In this document: positions 51,774 through 60,837 of the stretch, in pieces
Layout of the letters: each line of letters opens with the position of its first letter
Numbering within the stretch: the stretch's first letter is position 1
NCBI GenBank assembly: GCA_965248395.1
Contig: OZ252103.1
Span: 1,612,001-1,676,000, forward strand
Direction: 5' to 3'
Source of the DNA: JAAXHH01 sp965248395
Lineage (GTDB): Bacteria; JAAXHH01
DNA: 64,000 nucleotides
Translations under genes and position numbers: made by a program
Notes under the pieces: generated by a model
Told to the model about the DNA's origin: nothing
Database searches by the model: none
What the model saw: only the letters and a program-made list of their open reading frames with translations

Positions 51774-52733
51774 ATGTTGTCTGAAGACGTCATCAAAAGG
51801 CAATTGGAACACGTTCTACAGGAAACCAGCTTCGGCCTGGGCGAGAAATACGAAGGCAAGGTCAGGGACAACTACCGTTTGAACGGGAAACGGATTATCG
51901 TGACCACCGATCGCATTTCCGCCTTCGACAGGGTGTTGTGCGCGCTTCCGTTTAAAGGCCAGGTAATCAACCAGACCGCGGCCTTCTGGTTCGACCGGAC
52001 CCGTCATATTATCGATAATCACCTGATCGATGTGCCCGATCCCAATGTCCTCGTGGCCAAAGAATGCAGACTGATCCCGGTCGAGATGGTGGTCCGGGGC
52101 TATCTGACCGGTGTGACCACGACTTCGGCGTGGTACCATTATTCCCAGGGGAAGCGCGATTTCTGCGGCCATGTGCTTCCGGAAGGCATGAAGAAGAACC
52201 AGCCCTTTGCCCGGCCCATCATTACCCCGTCCACCAAGGCGGAGAAAGGCAGCCACGACGAGTCCATTTCAGCTGAAGAGTTGCTTCGAAGAGGACTCGT
52301 GGACGAAGCGGTGTACCGCGAAATGGAAACGGCGGCACTTGCGCTGTTCGAGTATGGAACGGAACTGGCGGCCGCCAATAACCTTATCCTGGTGGATTCC
52401 AAGTACGAATTCGGCCTGTCAGGTGACCGGGTCGTGCTGATCGACGAGATCCACACCCCCGACTCTTCCCGTTTCTGGGTAAAGGATACCTACGAAGATC
52501 GATTCGAACGGGGCAGGGAACCGGATAGGCTGGACAAGGAATACGTCCGCGGGTGGCTTGCCGACCGCGGTTTTCGAGGAGAAGGTCCCATACCACATAT
52601 TCCGGACGAGGTCAGGATCGAAGCGGCCCGACGATACATTACCGCGTACGAGATGATTACAGCCCGGTCTTTCGAAGCCCAAAACGAGGACGTGTTGAAG
52701 AGGATTACCCGCCGGCTGCAATACCCGTTGTAG
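51774..52733 (+). CDS. purC: phosphoribosylaminoimidazole-succinocarboxamide synthase
   Basis: A 319-residue SAICAR synthase, step seven of purine synthesis. GLGEKYEGKVRDNY is the nucleotide loop region, TTDRISAFDRV, VECRLIPVEMVVRGYLTG-type text (ECRLIPVEMVVRGYLTGVT) and LVDSKYEFGL are characteristic. The larger size matches the Ade1-like class. I favour the ATG at 51774 (MLSEDVIKRQLE); the ATG at 51711 would add 21 residues. Mfd follows after 15 bases. Confidence 0.94.
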   Translation: MLSEDVIKRQLEHVLQETSFGLGEKYEGKVRDNYRLNGKRIIVTTDRISAFDRVLCALPFKGQVINQTAAFWFDRTRHIIDNHLIDVPDPNVLVAKECRLIPVEMVVRGYLTGVTTTSAWYHYSQGKRDFCGHVLPEGMKKNQPFARPIITPSTKAEKGSHDESISAEELLRRGLVDEAVYREMETAALALFEYGTELAAANNLILVDSKYEFGLSGDRVVLIDEIHTPDSSRFWVKDTYEDRFERGREPDRLDKEYVRGWLADRGFRGEGPIPHIPDEVRIEAARRYITAYEMITARSFEAQNEDVLKRITRRLQYPL

Positions 52734-52748
52734 CCGAACCTCTCTCGT

Positions 52749-55700
52749 ATGCACCTGTCCAACCTTTTAAAAATCTCAGAAAAATCGCCTGTCATGCAGC
52801 GATACCTCGAGTCCGTCGGCGACGCAGACTGCTCATTGCGGGTGTCGGGCCTCGCCGGTTCTTCGCGGTCCCTGTTTCTAGCACACGCCCACAGGAAACG
52901 GAATGGCTCGACACTGGTCGTCGTGGAGGACACCGCCACCGCCGAAGAGTTGTTCGAGGACATGACCGGTCTGCTCGACCCCGGCGACGTTGCGCTGTTT
53001 CCCCCATGGGAGGTGCTGCCCTACGACCAGGTTTCGCCGCCCGGAGACCTATCGGGACGTCGGATGGGGGCTCTTTACGCCCTGCTGAAGAACAGGCCGC
53101 TGTTCGTCGTGTCGACGGTCAGGGCCGTCATGCAGCGCACCATGCCGCCGGCTGTCCTCGATGCCTCTACCCTCCATGTTTCGGAAGGCGCGGGTATGCC
53201 GTTGAGCGAGCTTACAGCCCGCTGCAACCGGCTCGGTTACGAACGCACGGATATGGTACAGGCCCCGGGCCATTACAGCGTACGGGGCGGCATCGTGGAC
53301 GTCTATCCACACGGAGTGGACCAGCCCTGCAGGATCGAGTTCTTCGGCGACGAAGTGGAATCGATCCGGTTTTTCGATATCTACTCCCAGCGGTCGTCGC
53401 GGAACATCACCGATTTGACGGTCCTACCGAACCGCGAAATGATCGATGATCCGGATAACCGCGACGAAGTAGTCCGTCGAGTCAGCAAGGCCGGCGAGAC
53501 GCTTTCGATCGATTCGGCGGAACTGGTATCCCACATCGAGGATGGCGGCTTGTTCGAAGGGAGTGAGCGCTACCTGCCCTATTTTCATACCTCCGCCGCC
53601 ACCATCATGAGTTACCTGCCGGACCATACGCTGATTATCCAGTGTGAATCCGAAGAACTGGAGCGTGAAGCGGAAAGGTTCGCGGAAGAATACGAAGACG
53701 CCCGCGTTCGGAGAACGGAGGCTGGTGACCTGGTCCCGGAACCCGGTGAAGCGATCATGGGATGGAGTGAATTCAAGGAGGAGTCGGCCTACTACGGCGC
53801 GATAGACATGGTACGCGGTGCACGGGCGTCTGCCGGCTGGTTCACCGTCGGTACCGCGGCATCGGGCGTATACCATGGCGCGATGGACGTGCTAAAGTCC
53901 CGCCTGGAGGAATGGAGCGCGAAAAAGGCGCTTATCGTGGTCGTGTGCGACAACGAGGGACAGGCTGAAAGACTGCGGGAGATCCTGGGAACGGACGCCG
54001 AGATGGTCGAAATGGTAGTCGGTCCGATGCACGCGGGATTCATCATCCCCGACCTGCCCCTGGTCGTTCTGACCGATGCGGAGATCTTCAACCGGTACCG
54101 GAGACGTCGCCGGAAGGTGTTCAAGGAAGGGGTGGTGATCGAGGATTTCACCAGCCTCAAGGAAGGCGATTACGTCGTCCATATAGACCATGGCATCGGC
54201 CGCTACGTAGGTTTGAAGCGCATTGCAGTGGATGACACGGAGCGAGACTGCCTGACGTTGATATACGCCGGAGACGACCGTGTTTTCATTCCCATCGAGC
54301 AGTTACACCGGGTGCAGAAGTACGTCGGTTCCGATGGCGAGGTGCCCACGCTCTCGAAGCTGGGTGGAAAAGCCTGGGAACAGGCCAAGAAGCGCACGCG
54401 AAAGGCCGTACGGGATATCGCCGAAGATTTGATAAAGCTTTACGCGGCCCGGCAGGCCAGTCCGGGGTTCGCCTTCGCGAGCGATACGACATGGCAAAGG
54501 GAAATGGAAGAGTCCTTCATCTACGAAGATACCCCGGATCAGCAGCGTGCGGCGTCCGATGTGAAGTCGGACATGGAGAATGCGGTACCCATGGACCGGT
54601 TGATCTGTGGAGACGTGGGTTACGGAAAGACGGAGATAGCGATCCGCGCTGCATTCAAGGCGGTGCTGGACGGAAAGCAGGTAGCGGTGATGGCTCCGAC
54701 CACCATCCTGGCGCAGCAGCACCTGACCACCTTCTCCGAGCGTCTCGCGGACTACCCGGTGAACATCAAGATGTTGAGCCGGTTCGTCCCGCCCCGGGTG
54801 CAAAAGACCGTAGTCGCAGGTCTGCAAAGCGGTGAGGTGGATATCGTTATCGGAACGCATCGCCTGATTCAGGGAGACATCGCCTTTCATGACATGGGCC
54901 TGCTGGTGGTCGATGAAGAACAGCGGTTCGGCGTGGCCCACAAGGAACGGCTCAAGCAGTTGAAAACCACCGTGGACGTCATGACCATGACCGCCACGCC
55001 CATACCGCGGACACTGCACATGTCTCTGGTCACCGCGCGCGACATGTCTCTCATCACCACGCCTCCGCGGGACCGGCTGCCGGTGCACACCGAGGTGGTG
55101 CGTTTCAACGAAGAAGTCATCTGCGAGGCGATCATGCGGGAAGTGGACCGGGGGGGACAGGTCTTCTTCGTCCATAACCGGGTGCAGTCCATCGAGGCGG
55201 TGGCGGAGTTCCTGCGGCGCCTCCTTCCCCAGGTCTCATTCGTCGTGGGTCACGGACAGATGCAGGAGCGCGAACTGGAACAGGTAATGATCGATTTCCT
55301 GGATCGCAAGTACGACTGCCTTGTGTCTACAATGATCATCGAGTCCGGCCTGGATATCCCCAGCGTAAACACCATTCTGGTAAATCGCGCCGACCGGTTC
55401 GGACTGGCCCAGTTGTACCAGCTTCGAGGCCGCGTGGGAAGATCCAATCACAGGGCCTACGCCTACCTGATGATCCCCTCCGCCGGCACGGTTACCCCCG
55501 ACGCCCGTAAACGGCTGGCGGTGATCGCCGAGTACACGGCGCTGGGATCGGGATTCCATATAGCGATGCGGGACCTGGAGATCCGGGGCGCCGGAAACCT
55601 GCTGGGCACGGAGCAGCACGGGTTTATATCGGCCATTGGGTTCGATCTCTATTGCCGCCTGTTGAAGGAGGCGATGCAGGATCTGAAGGGCGAGACGCGT

Positions 55701-56150
55701 GAAGAGGCGCCCGAACCCGCCATCGACCTGCACGTCGGCGCTTACATTCCTGACGACTACATATCGGATCGAAAGCTCAAGGTCGGATTCTACCAACGGC
55801 TTTCCAAGGTGGAGGATGAACAGGAAATCGTCACGCTGCGCGACGAGATGCAGGACCGGTTCGGCAGGCTGCCCGGTCCGGCAAGGATTCTCTTCGACCT
55901 GGTTTCCATCAAGCAGGCCGCGGGGAAGATCGGATTGAAACAGCTCACGGTCCGCAAGACGGAGATGGCCATGACCTACAGGGACGGACTGTACCCCTCG
56001 CGGGATCGGATTGCGAGCGTGACGGACGATCCTTCCCTGGACATCGAGTTCCCCCACGGAGACTGTTTCCAGATCAGGGTTGGGCTGACCGGCAACTCGG
56101 AAGCGGAACGCGTCGACATGGCCAAAAACCTGTTGCAAAAACTGCTGTAA
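52749..56150 (+). CDS. mfd: transcription-repair coupling factor
   Basis: An 1133-residue ATPase that removes stalled RNA polymerase and recruits UvrA. The UvrB-homology part is at the N-terminus (GRRMGALYALLKNRPLFVVS). The RNA-polymerase-interacting CarD-like domain begins near residue 473 (EGDYVVHIDHGIGRY). The RecG-like motor has Walker A GDVGYGKTE near 620 and DEEQ near 721. The C-terminal TRCF domain follows (IDLHVGAYIPDDYI). Full family length. The parvulin gene begins right after the stop. Confidence 0.95.
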   Translation: MHLSNLLKISEKSPVMQRYLESVGDADCSLRVSGLAGSSRSLFLAHAHRKRNGSTLVVVEDTATAEELFEDMTGLLDPGDVALFPPWEVLPYDQVSPPGDLSGRRMGALYALLKNRPLFVVSTVRAVMQRTMPPAVLDASTLHVSEGAGMPLSELTARCNRLGYERTDMVQAPGHYSVRGGIVDVYPHGVDQPCRIEFFGDEVESIRFFDIYSQRSSRNITDLTVLPNREMIDDPDNRDEVVRRVSKAGETLSIDSAELVSHIEDGGLFEGSERYLPYFHTSAATIMSYLPDHTLIIQCESEELEREAERFAEEYEDARVRRTEAGDLVPEPGEAIMGWSEFKEESAYYGAIDMVRGARASAGWFTVGTAASGVYHGAMDVLKSRLEEWSAKKALIVVVCDNEGQAERLREILGTDAEMVEMVVGPMHAGFIIPDLPLVVLTDAEIFNRYRRRRRKVFKEGVVIEDFTSLKEGDYVVHIDHGIGRYVGLKRIAVDDTERDCLTLIYAGDDRVFIPIEQLHRVQKYVGSDGEVPTLSKLGGKAWEQAKKRTRKAVRDIAEDLIKLYAARQASPGFAFASDTTWQREMEESFIYEDTPDQQRAASDVKSDMENAVPMDRLICGDVGYGKTEIAIRAAFKAVLDGKQVAVMAPTTILAQQHLTTFSERLADYPVNIKMLSRFVPPRVQKTVVAGLQSGEVDIVIGTHRLIQGDIAFHDMGLLVVDEEQRFGVAHKERLKQLKTTVDVMTMTATPIPRTLHMSLVTARDMSLITTPPRDRLPVHTEVVRFNEEVICEAIMREVDRGGQVFFVHNRVQSIEAVAEFLRRLLPQVSFVVGHGQMQERELEQVMIDFLDRKYDCLVSTMIIESGLDIPSVNTILVNRADRFGLAQLYQLRGRVGRSNHRAYAYLMIPSAGTVTPDARKRLAVIAEYTALGSGFHIAMRDLEIRGAGNLLGTEQHGFISAIGFDLYCRLLKEAMQDLKGETREEAPEPAIDLHVGAYIPDDYISDRKLKVGFYQRLSKVEDEQEIVTLRDEMQDRFGRLPGPARILFDLVSIKQAAGKIGLKQLTVRKTEMAMTYRDGLYPSRDRIASVTDDPSLDIEFPHGDCFQIRVGLTGNSEAERVDMAKNLLQKLL

Positions 56151-56214
56151 TTTGTTAATGATACCTGCCCGGTCCTCCGTATCCGATCTGCCCTCGGGGA
56201 GTATCAAGACCAGA

Positions 56215-57081
56215 ATGAAACCTGTGGCCTGGTGTGCCGTACTATTAAACGTGGCCCTGCTGTTCACGCAGTGTCAGTGGCTGCCGGTGACGGAGGATCC
56301 CGATGCGGTTGTCGCCCGGGTGAATCGTTCCGCGCTGACGGTCGATGAAATGGAAGCCGAAATGGAAGCCGCGGCCCTGCCCGCCGCCACGCTGCAAATG
56401 AGGAAGGACTGGGTTTCCGACTGGATTCGGACCGAATTGCTGTACCAGGAGGCCTTGCAGCGCAATCTCGACAGCGACGACGAGACGGTCCGCGAATTGA
56501 ACAGGATTCGCCGGGATCATCTGGCCAACGCCGTACTGGAACATCTTCTCCTGGATTCGTTACTGGTAGTCACGGACGACGAGGTAATCGAGTACTACGA
56601 GAACCATCATCAGGAGTTCATCTACCACGAACCGGAACTCAGGCTCTCCGTGATCGTTTTGCCGGACGAGGCTACTGCCCGGCAGATCCGGACCCAACTG
56701 GCACGCCGACGCGGAACCTTCGAGGAATTGGCCCGAACGAGATCGATCCACCCGTCGTCCGACAACGGCGGAGACCTGGGCTATCTCAAGAAGGCGGACA
56801 TCAGCGACGTGTCCGTACAGGAACTGGTCTTTTCCATGTATGTCGGCCAGGTTTCCCGCCCGGTCCTGTCCGAATCGGGTTCGTTCATCTTCAGGGTCAT
56901 GGACCGCCGCGAGGTCGGCGCCCTGCCTCCCCTGGATGAAGTCCGGGGAGAGATCGTAAACAGGATGCTTCAGGAACGTCGCCGCGGTTCTGTCAGGCGA
57001 TTCGTGGAATCGCTGCGGCAGGGCGCCGACGTGGAAATCTACGACGGGAACCTTATGCTGTCGGAACCCATGGAACCGTAA
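56215..57081 (+). CDS. parvulin-type peptidyl-prolyl isomerase, exported
   Basis: A 288-residue SurA/PrsA-type chaperone with one parvulin domain (SIHPSSDNGGDLGYLKKADI, FSMYVGQVSRPVLSESGSFIFRVMDRR) and an N-terminal SurA-like helical part. A hydrophobic segment leads to LLFTQC, a possible lipoprotein Cys, although Gln before Cys is atypical. It should help fold outer membrane proteins in the periplasm. The ATG at 56215 opens a clean signal sequence. The next gene is a second chaperone of the same kind. Confidence 0.85.
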   Translation: MKPVAWCAVLLNVALLFTQCQWLPVTEDPDAVVARVNRSALTVDEMEAEMEAAALPAATLQMRKDWVSDWIRTELLYQEALQRNLDSDDETVRELNRIRRDHLANAVLEHLLLDSLLVVTDDEVIEYYENHHQEFIYHEPELRLSVIVLPDEATARQIRTQLARRRGTFEELARTRSIHPSSDNGGDLGYLKKADISDVSVQELVFSMYVGQVSRPVLSESGSFIFRVMDRREVGALPPLDEVRGEIVNRMLQERRRGSVRRFVESLRQGADVEIYDGNLMLSEPMEP

Positions 57082-57099
57082 ACGAAAACCGGGGGCGAC

Positions 57100-58419
57100 A
57101 TGTCCGCATTATCGAATATGCGTCACATCTGGCTGTTTCTGGTCCTGGTTCTGGTCCTGGCCGGCCGGCCGGTCCACGGCCAACCGCAACTGCTGGACTA
57201 CGTGGTGGCCGTGGTGGACAACGAGATCATTCTGTATTCCGACGTGTTGGAAGCGGTAAAGATGTTCCGCATGCAGCAGCCCGAACAGGAGCCGGAAAAC
57301 CTGCCGAACCAGCTGTTGGATGACATGATCGATACGCGCGTCGTGCTCGCTTACGCGCGCCGCGACAGCGTGCTGGTACCCGCGGAACAGATTAACAGCG
57401 CCGTGCGCCAGATTGTCGATCAGTACACGGAGCGCCTCGGTTCCGGGGAAGCGCTCGAACAACTGGTGGCGAATTCGGGAATGACCATGCGGGACTGGAA
57501 CCGCCTGCTCAGGCGGCAGAAAGAAGAAGAACTGCTTCAGAGCAGGCTCGAGGAAGATCGCTTCGGCAAAGTGCGGGTTACGGGGCTGGAAGTGGCGCAG
57601 TACTACGAGACTCATTACGACAACATACCGAGCAATCCGGTTCAACTTGACTTGAGCCACATCATGGTTTCTTCCCGGCCCGATCCTGAAATCGTGTCCC
57701 GGATGAACGTCCGGATCGATGAAATCAGGCGTCGCATCGCGGATGGCGAGGATTTCGCCGAGATGGCGCGCCGGTTTTCGGAAGATCTGAACAGCGCCAG
57801 AAGCGGCGGCGATCTGGGGTTTTTCTCCCGGGGTACTTTCATGACCGAGTTCGAAGACGCGGCCTACGCCATGGAACCAGGGGAGATCAGCTCCACGGTG
57901 CAGACCGACGTGGGCCTGCATATCATCAAGCTGGAGGAGCAGAAGGACGACGAGATCCGGGTGCGCCACATCCTGGTCCAGATCCCCAAGTCTGCCGAAG
58001 ACGAGGATCGGGCGCTGGAGACGGTCACCATGCTGCGCAAGCGGATCCTCGACGGCGACGAAACCTTCGCCGAAGCCGCCAGGAAATACTCCGAGGATCT
58101 GGCGTCCGCATCAAACGGCGGCCGTATCGGCGAGTTCATGCTCGATCAACTGCTGCCCCAGTACCATGCCGCCCTGGACAGCATATCCGTCAACCAGATG
58201 ACCGAACCCATAAGAGTGGTGGACCAGGGCGTCACTTCCTACCACATCCTGTTGTTGAACGGCAGAACCGGCGGCGACAAGCTCTCCTTGGAAGACCATT
58301 TCCAACAGATTACCTATCTCGCCAAACAGGCCAAGTGGAACCGGGAGAGGGAGCGGTGGCTCAAGGATCTGCGCCACGAGTTGTACATCGACGAGCGCGG
58401 CCTGGACGCCATGCCCTGA
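57100..58419 (+). CDS. surA: SurA-like periplasmic chaperone with two parvulin domains
   Basis: A 439-residue exported PPIase/chaperone. Signal peptide at about 7-27, then the SurA N-terminal core (VAVVDNEIILYSDVLEAV and NQLLDDMIDTRV), a first parvulin domain (about 183-285, ISHIMVSSRPD-like LSHIMVSS) and a second (286-390, RVRHILVQIP). This is the order of Escherichia coli SurA, which carries outer membrane proteins. GGGGGCGAC precedes the ATG at 57100; a second ATG at 57118 is possible. Confidence 0.9.
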   Translation: MSALSNMRHIWLFLVLVLVLAGRPVHGQPQLLDYVVAVVDNEIILYSDVLEAVKMFRMQQPEQEPENLPNQLLDDMIDTRVVLAYARRDSVLVPAEQINSAVRQIVDQYTERLGSGEALEQLVANSGMTMRDWNRLLRRQKEEELLQSRLEEDRFGKVRVTGLEVAQYYETHYDNIPSNPVQLDLSHIMVSSRPDPEIVSRMNVRIDEIRRRIADGEDFAEMARRFSEDLNSARSGGDLGFFSRGTFMTEFEDAAYAMEPGEISSTVQTDVGLHIIKLEEQKDDEIRVRHILVQIPKSAEDEDRALETVTMLRKRILDGDETFAEAARKYSEDLASASNGGRIGEFMLDQLLPQYHAALDSISVNQMTEPIRVVDQGVTSYHILLLNGRTGGDKLSLEDHFQQITYLAKQAKWNRERERWLKDLRHELYIDERGLDAMP

Positions 58420-58451
58420 ACGGCGAGTCCTGCCTTGCGAACACCCTTGAG

Positions 58452-58739
58452 ATGAGAATTGATCTTTTTTTGAAACGGTCCCGCATCATCAAACAGCGGG
58501 AAGCCGCCAAAAAGGCTTGCGACCGGGGTATGGTTTCCATTTCCGGCAAGCTGGCAAAACCCGGGCACCAGGTCGCCGCAAAGGATATTGTCGTCGTGGA
58601 ATGGCCCCACAGACGGCTGGAATTCGAAGTGATGGATGTCCCGGGCGGCAACGTGTCGAAAGAAAAGGCCCAGTCCCTTTACCACGTATTGCGTGATGAG
58701 AGATTGAGCGACGACCCGTTCGGGTTCGAAGAACGTTGA
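58452..58739 (+). CDS. rqcP: S4-domain ribosome-quality-control protein (RqcP/YabO-like)
   Basis: A 95-residue S4 RNA-binding protein that resembles RqcP: MRIDLFLKRSRIIKQREAAK, CDRGMVSISGKLAKPGHQV, and LYHVLRDERLSDD at the end. In Bacillus RqcP helps RqcH add Ala tails on stalled 50S complexes; Hsp15 of Escherichia coli is a relative. The ATG at 58452 gives the family start. It lies between surA and a methyltransferase gene in a long plus-strand operon. Confidence 0.88.
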   Translation: MRIDLFLKRSRIIKQREAAKKACDRGMVSISGKLAKPGHQVAAKDIVVVEWPHRRLEFEVMDVPGGNVSKEKAQSLYHVLRDERLSDDPFGFEER

Positions 58740-58763
58740 TACCTTTCCGAGACGCGAAACCCG

Positions 58764-59549
58764 ATGAGACTACGCCAGAAGAAATCTCCCGCCGGCGACC
58801 CGGAAGTTCCCTACAGCCAACTGGCCCAGATTTACGACCACGTTATGCGTCACGTGGACTACAGGCAATGGGGCAGCTACGTACAGTCGGTATTTACACG
58901 GTTCAATGTGACGCCGGAGGACATCCTTGAACTGGCCTGCGGAACCGGCGCCATGGCGTGCATCCTGGACGAACGCGGATACCGGATGACCGGCATGGAC
59001 CGGTCGGACAGCATGATCGCGATCGCAGAACAGAAAGCCAGGGAGGCGCGGCGGACCATACGCTTCCAGGTAGGCGACATGGTTCATACGCCGATCTCCG
59101 GATCGTACGACGCGGTGTTGTGCCTGTACGACAGCATCAACTACGTCATGGAGGAGACCGACATCCTCGCCATGATGGAAAGATTGCGTACCCTGATAAA
59201 CCCCGGGGGACTTTTCGTGTTCGACGCCTGCACGGAGATCAATTCGCGCAGGCACTTTCATAACCAGGTCGACCAGGAAAACACCAGGGCGTTTTCCTAC
59301 GTTCGGCGATGCGAGTACGTCCCCGATACACGACTGCAGGTAAACGAGTTTCATTTCACCTTCAACCGCAACGGCAAACGGTTTTCCACCCGGGAACGCC
59401 ACGAGCAGCGGATCTACCCCGTGGCTAAACTCGCGGAAATCTGCCGCGAGGCGGGATACCGCGTACTCGGTGCCTTCGACGGATTCACCTTTGAAGAAGC
59501 GTCGGAGAAGTCCAACCGGGTTCACTACGTTGTCCGTCCCGTCTCCTGA
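58764..59549 (+). CDS. class I SAM-dependent methyltransferase
   Basis: A 261-residue methyltransferase. YSQLAQIYDHVMRHVDYRQW starts it, ILELACGTGAMACIL binds SAM, and GMDRSDSMIAIAEQ and DAVLCLYDSINYVME are motif post I and II. It fits a methyltransferase-25-type small-molecule enzyme. The substrate is unknown. It is co-directional with holB after ten bases. Confidence 0.88.
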   Translation: MRLRQKKSPAGDPEVPYSQLAQIYDHVMRHVDYRQWGSYVQSVFTRFNVTPEDILELACGTGAMACILDERGYRMTGMDRSDSMIAIAEQKAREARRTIRFQVGDMVHTPISGSYDAVLCLYDSINYVMEETDILAMMERLRTLINPGGLFVFDACTEINSRRHFHNQVDQENTRAFSYVRRCEYVPDTRLQVNEFHFTFNRNGKRFSTRERHEQRIYPVAKLAEICREAGYRVLGAFDGFTFEEASEKSNRVHYVVRPVS

Positions 59550-59558
59550 AGCGAAATC

Positions 59559-60746
59559 ATGGCATTCGACCGGATTATCGGACACGACAGACAGCGGCAA
59601 AGGCTCATGGCCGCCGTGGAACAGGAGCGCCTGGCCCACGGGTACCTGTTCTGCGGACCGGCGGGCGTGGGCGCCGAAGCGCTGGCCATTGAACTCGCCT
59701 GTGCGGTCAATTGCGACCAGGGGCCCGGGGAACCCTGCGGTCAGTGCCGTCACTGCCGGCGGATACGCGCGCTTCAACACCCCGACGTACATCTTCTCGT
59801 TCCCGCTTCATCCGCGCCGCCCCCGGACGGAGCGGCAACCCGGAACGGGGAAATGTCCGGTCCGCACGGCCGCGGAAATGCCCGGGAAGACCGCAGGCAG
59901 GGATTGTCCTCGATGCTGGCCGACGACCCCTACGCCGCGCTGCCGTTCAACAAGAACGATATCCTTTCCGTGGACGACATCAGGTCGCTTAGAAGGGATG
60001 CATCCGTAAAGCCGTACGAAGGACGGAAGAAGGTCGCTGTCATCGTCGCCGCGGATCGAATGAACACCGCGGCCGCGAACGCGCTGCTCAAGACCCTCGA
60101 AGAGCCTCCGGGCACCCTGATGCTCATCCTGACCGCGATACGTACCCAGCGACTGCTTCCGACCATCGTATCACGCTGTCAGCCCGTTCACCTGGCGCGC
60201 CTGCAGGACGCCGATGTGGAAGCGGCGTTGACCGGCAGGTACGACGTTGATCCCGATGAGGCCGCCGAACTCGCCCGCAGGTCGGAAGGCCGCCTCGCCG
60301 AGGCGCTGTCTGCCAGGTCCGAAAGGGGCGTCCGTCTTCGCGAAGAAGCCTTTGCCTTGCTGGAATGTATACACGAAGCACCGCCGCTGCGGTTGTTCGA
60401 GAAGGTGGAATCCCTTTCCACCGCACACCGGGAAGACCCGGTTATGGAACAGATCCTGGACCACCTGCTGGAGCTCTACCGCGACCTGTTTATCCTGTCC
60501 ACCACCGGCGAATCCTCGACTGTCTCTTACAGGGACCGCCTGGTCCCTGTCCAGGCGCTGGCTGAAGGGATGAACATCGGGGATATCGAAAAAGGCGTCG
60601 CCGCCATAGAGGAAGCAAGACGAGGCATCGTCCAGAACGCCCACGTCCAGTTGGCCCTGCTCGTGCTTGTCCTCAGACTCAGATTGAACCGGGGATCTCC
60701 GGCTCCGCGCGAGACGCCCTCCCGCACCTTGCCCGCCACCGATTGA
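59559..60746 (+). CDS. holB: DNA polymerase III delta-prime subunit (clamp loader)
   Basis: A 395-residue clamp-loader subunit. FDRIIGHDRQRQRLMAAVEQ is the AAA+ opening. The Walker A loop is degenerate (GPAGVGAE), so it does not bind ATP, as in the delta-prime stator. Zn cysteines are in CGQCRHC. ALLKTLEEPP and TIVSRCQPVHL (the SRC motif) are present. It holds the loader together that puts the beta clamp on DNA. Confidence 0.92.
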   Translation: MAFDRIIGHDRQRQRLMAAVEQERLAHGYLFCGPAGVGAEALAIELACAVNCDQGPGEPCGQCRHCRRIRALQHPDVHLLVPASSAPPPDGAATRNGEMSGPHGRGNAREDRRQGLSSMLADDPYAALPFNKNDILSVDDIRSLRRDASVKPYEGRKKVAVIVAADRMNTAAANALLKTLEEPPGTLMLILTAIRTQRLLPTIVSRCQPVHLARLQDADVEAALTGRYDVDPDEAAELARRSEGRLAEALSARSERGVRLREEAFALLECIHEAPPLRLFEKVESLSTAHREDPVMEQILDHLLELYRDLFILSTTGESSTVSYRDRLVPVQALAEGMNIGDIEKGVAAIEEARRGIVQNAHVQLALLVLVLRLRLNRGSPAPRETPSRTLPATD

Positions 60747-60837
60747 TACGTTGACAAATCGTCTGCCACACGCTATCGTGATGCTGGGATTACACGGGGT
60801 TAAACAGGGATAGATCACCTGCGTCCGCGAGGGAGTT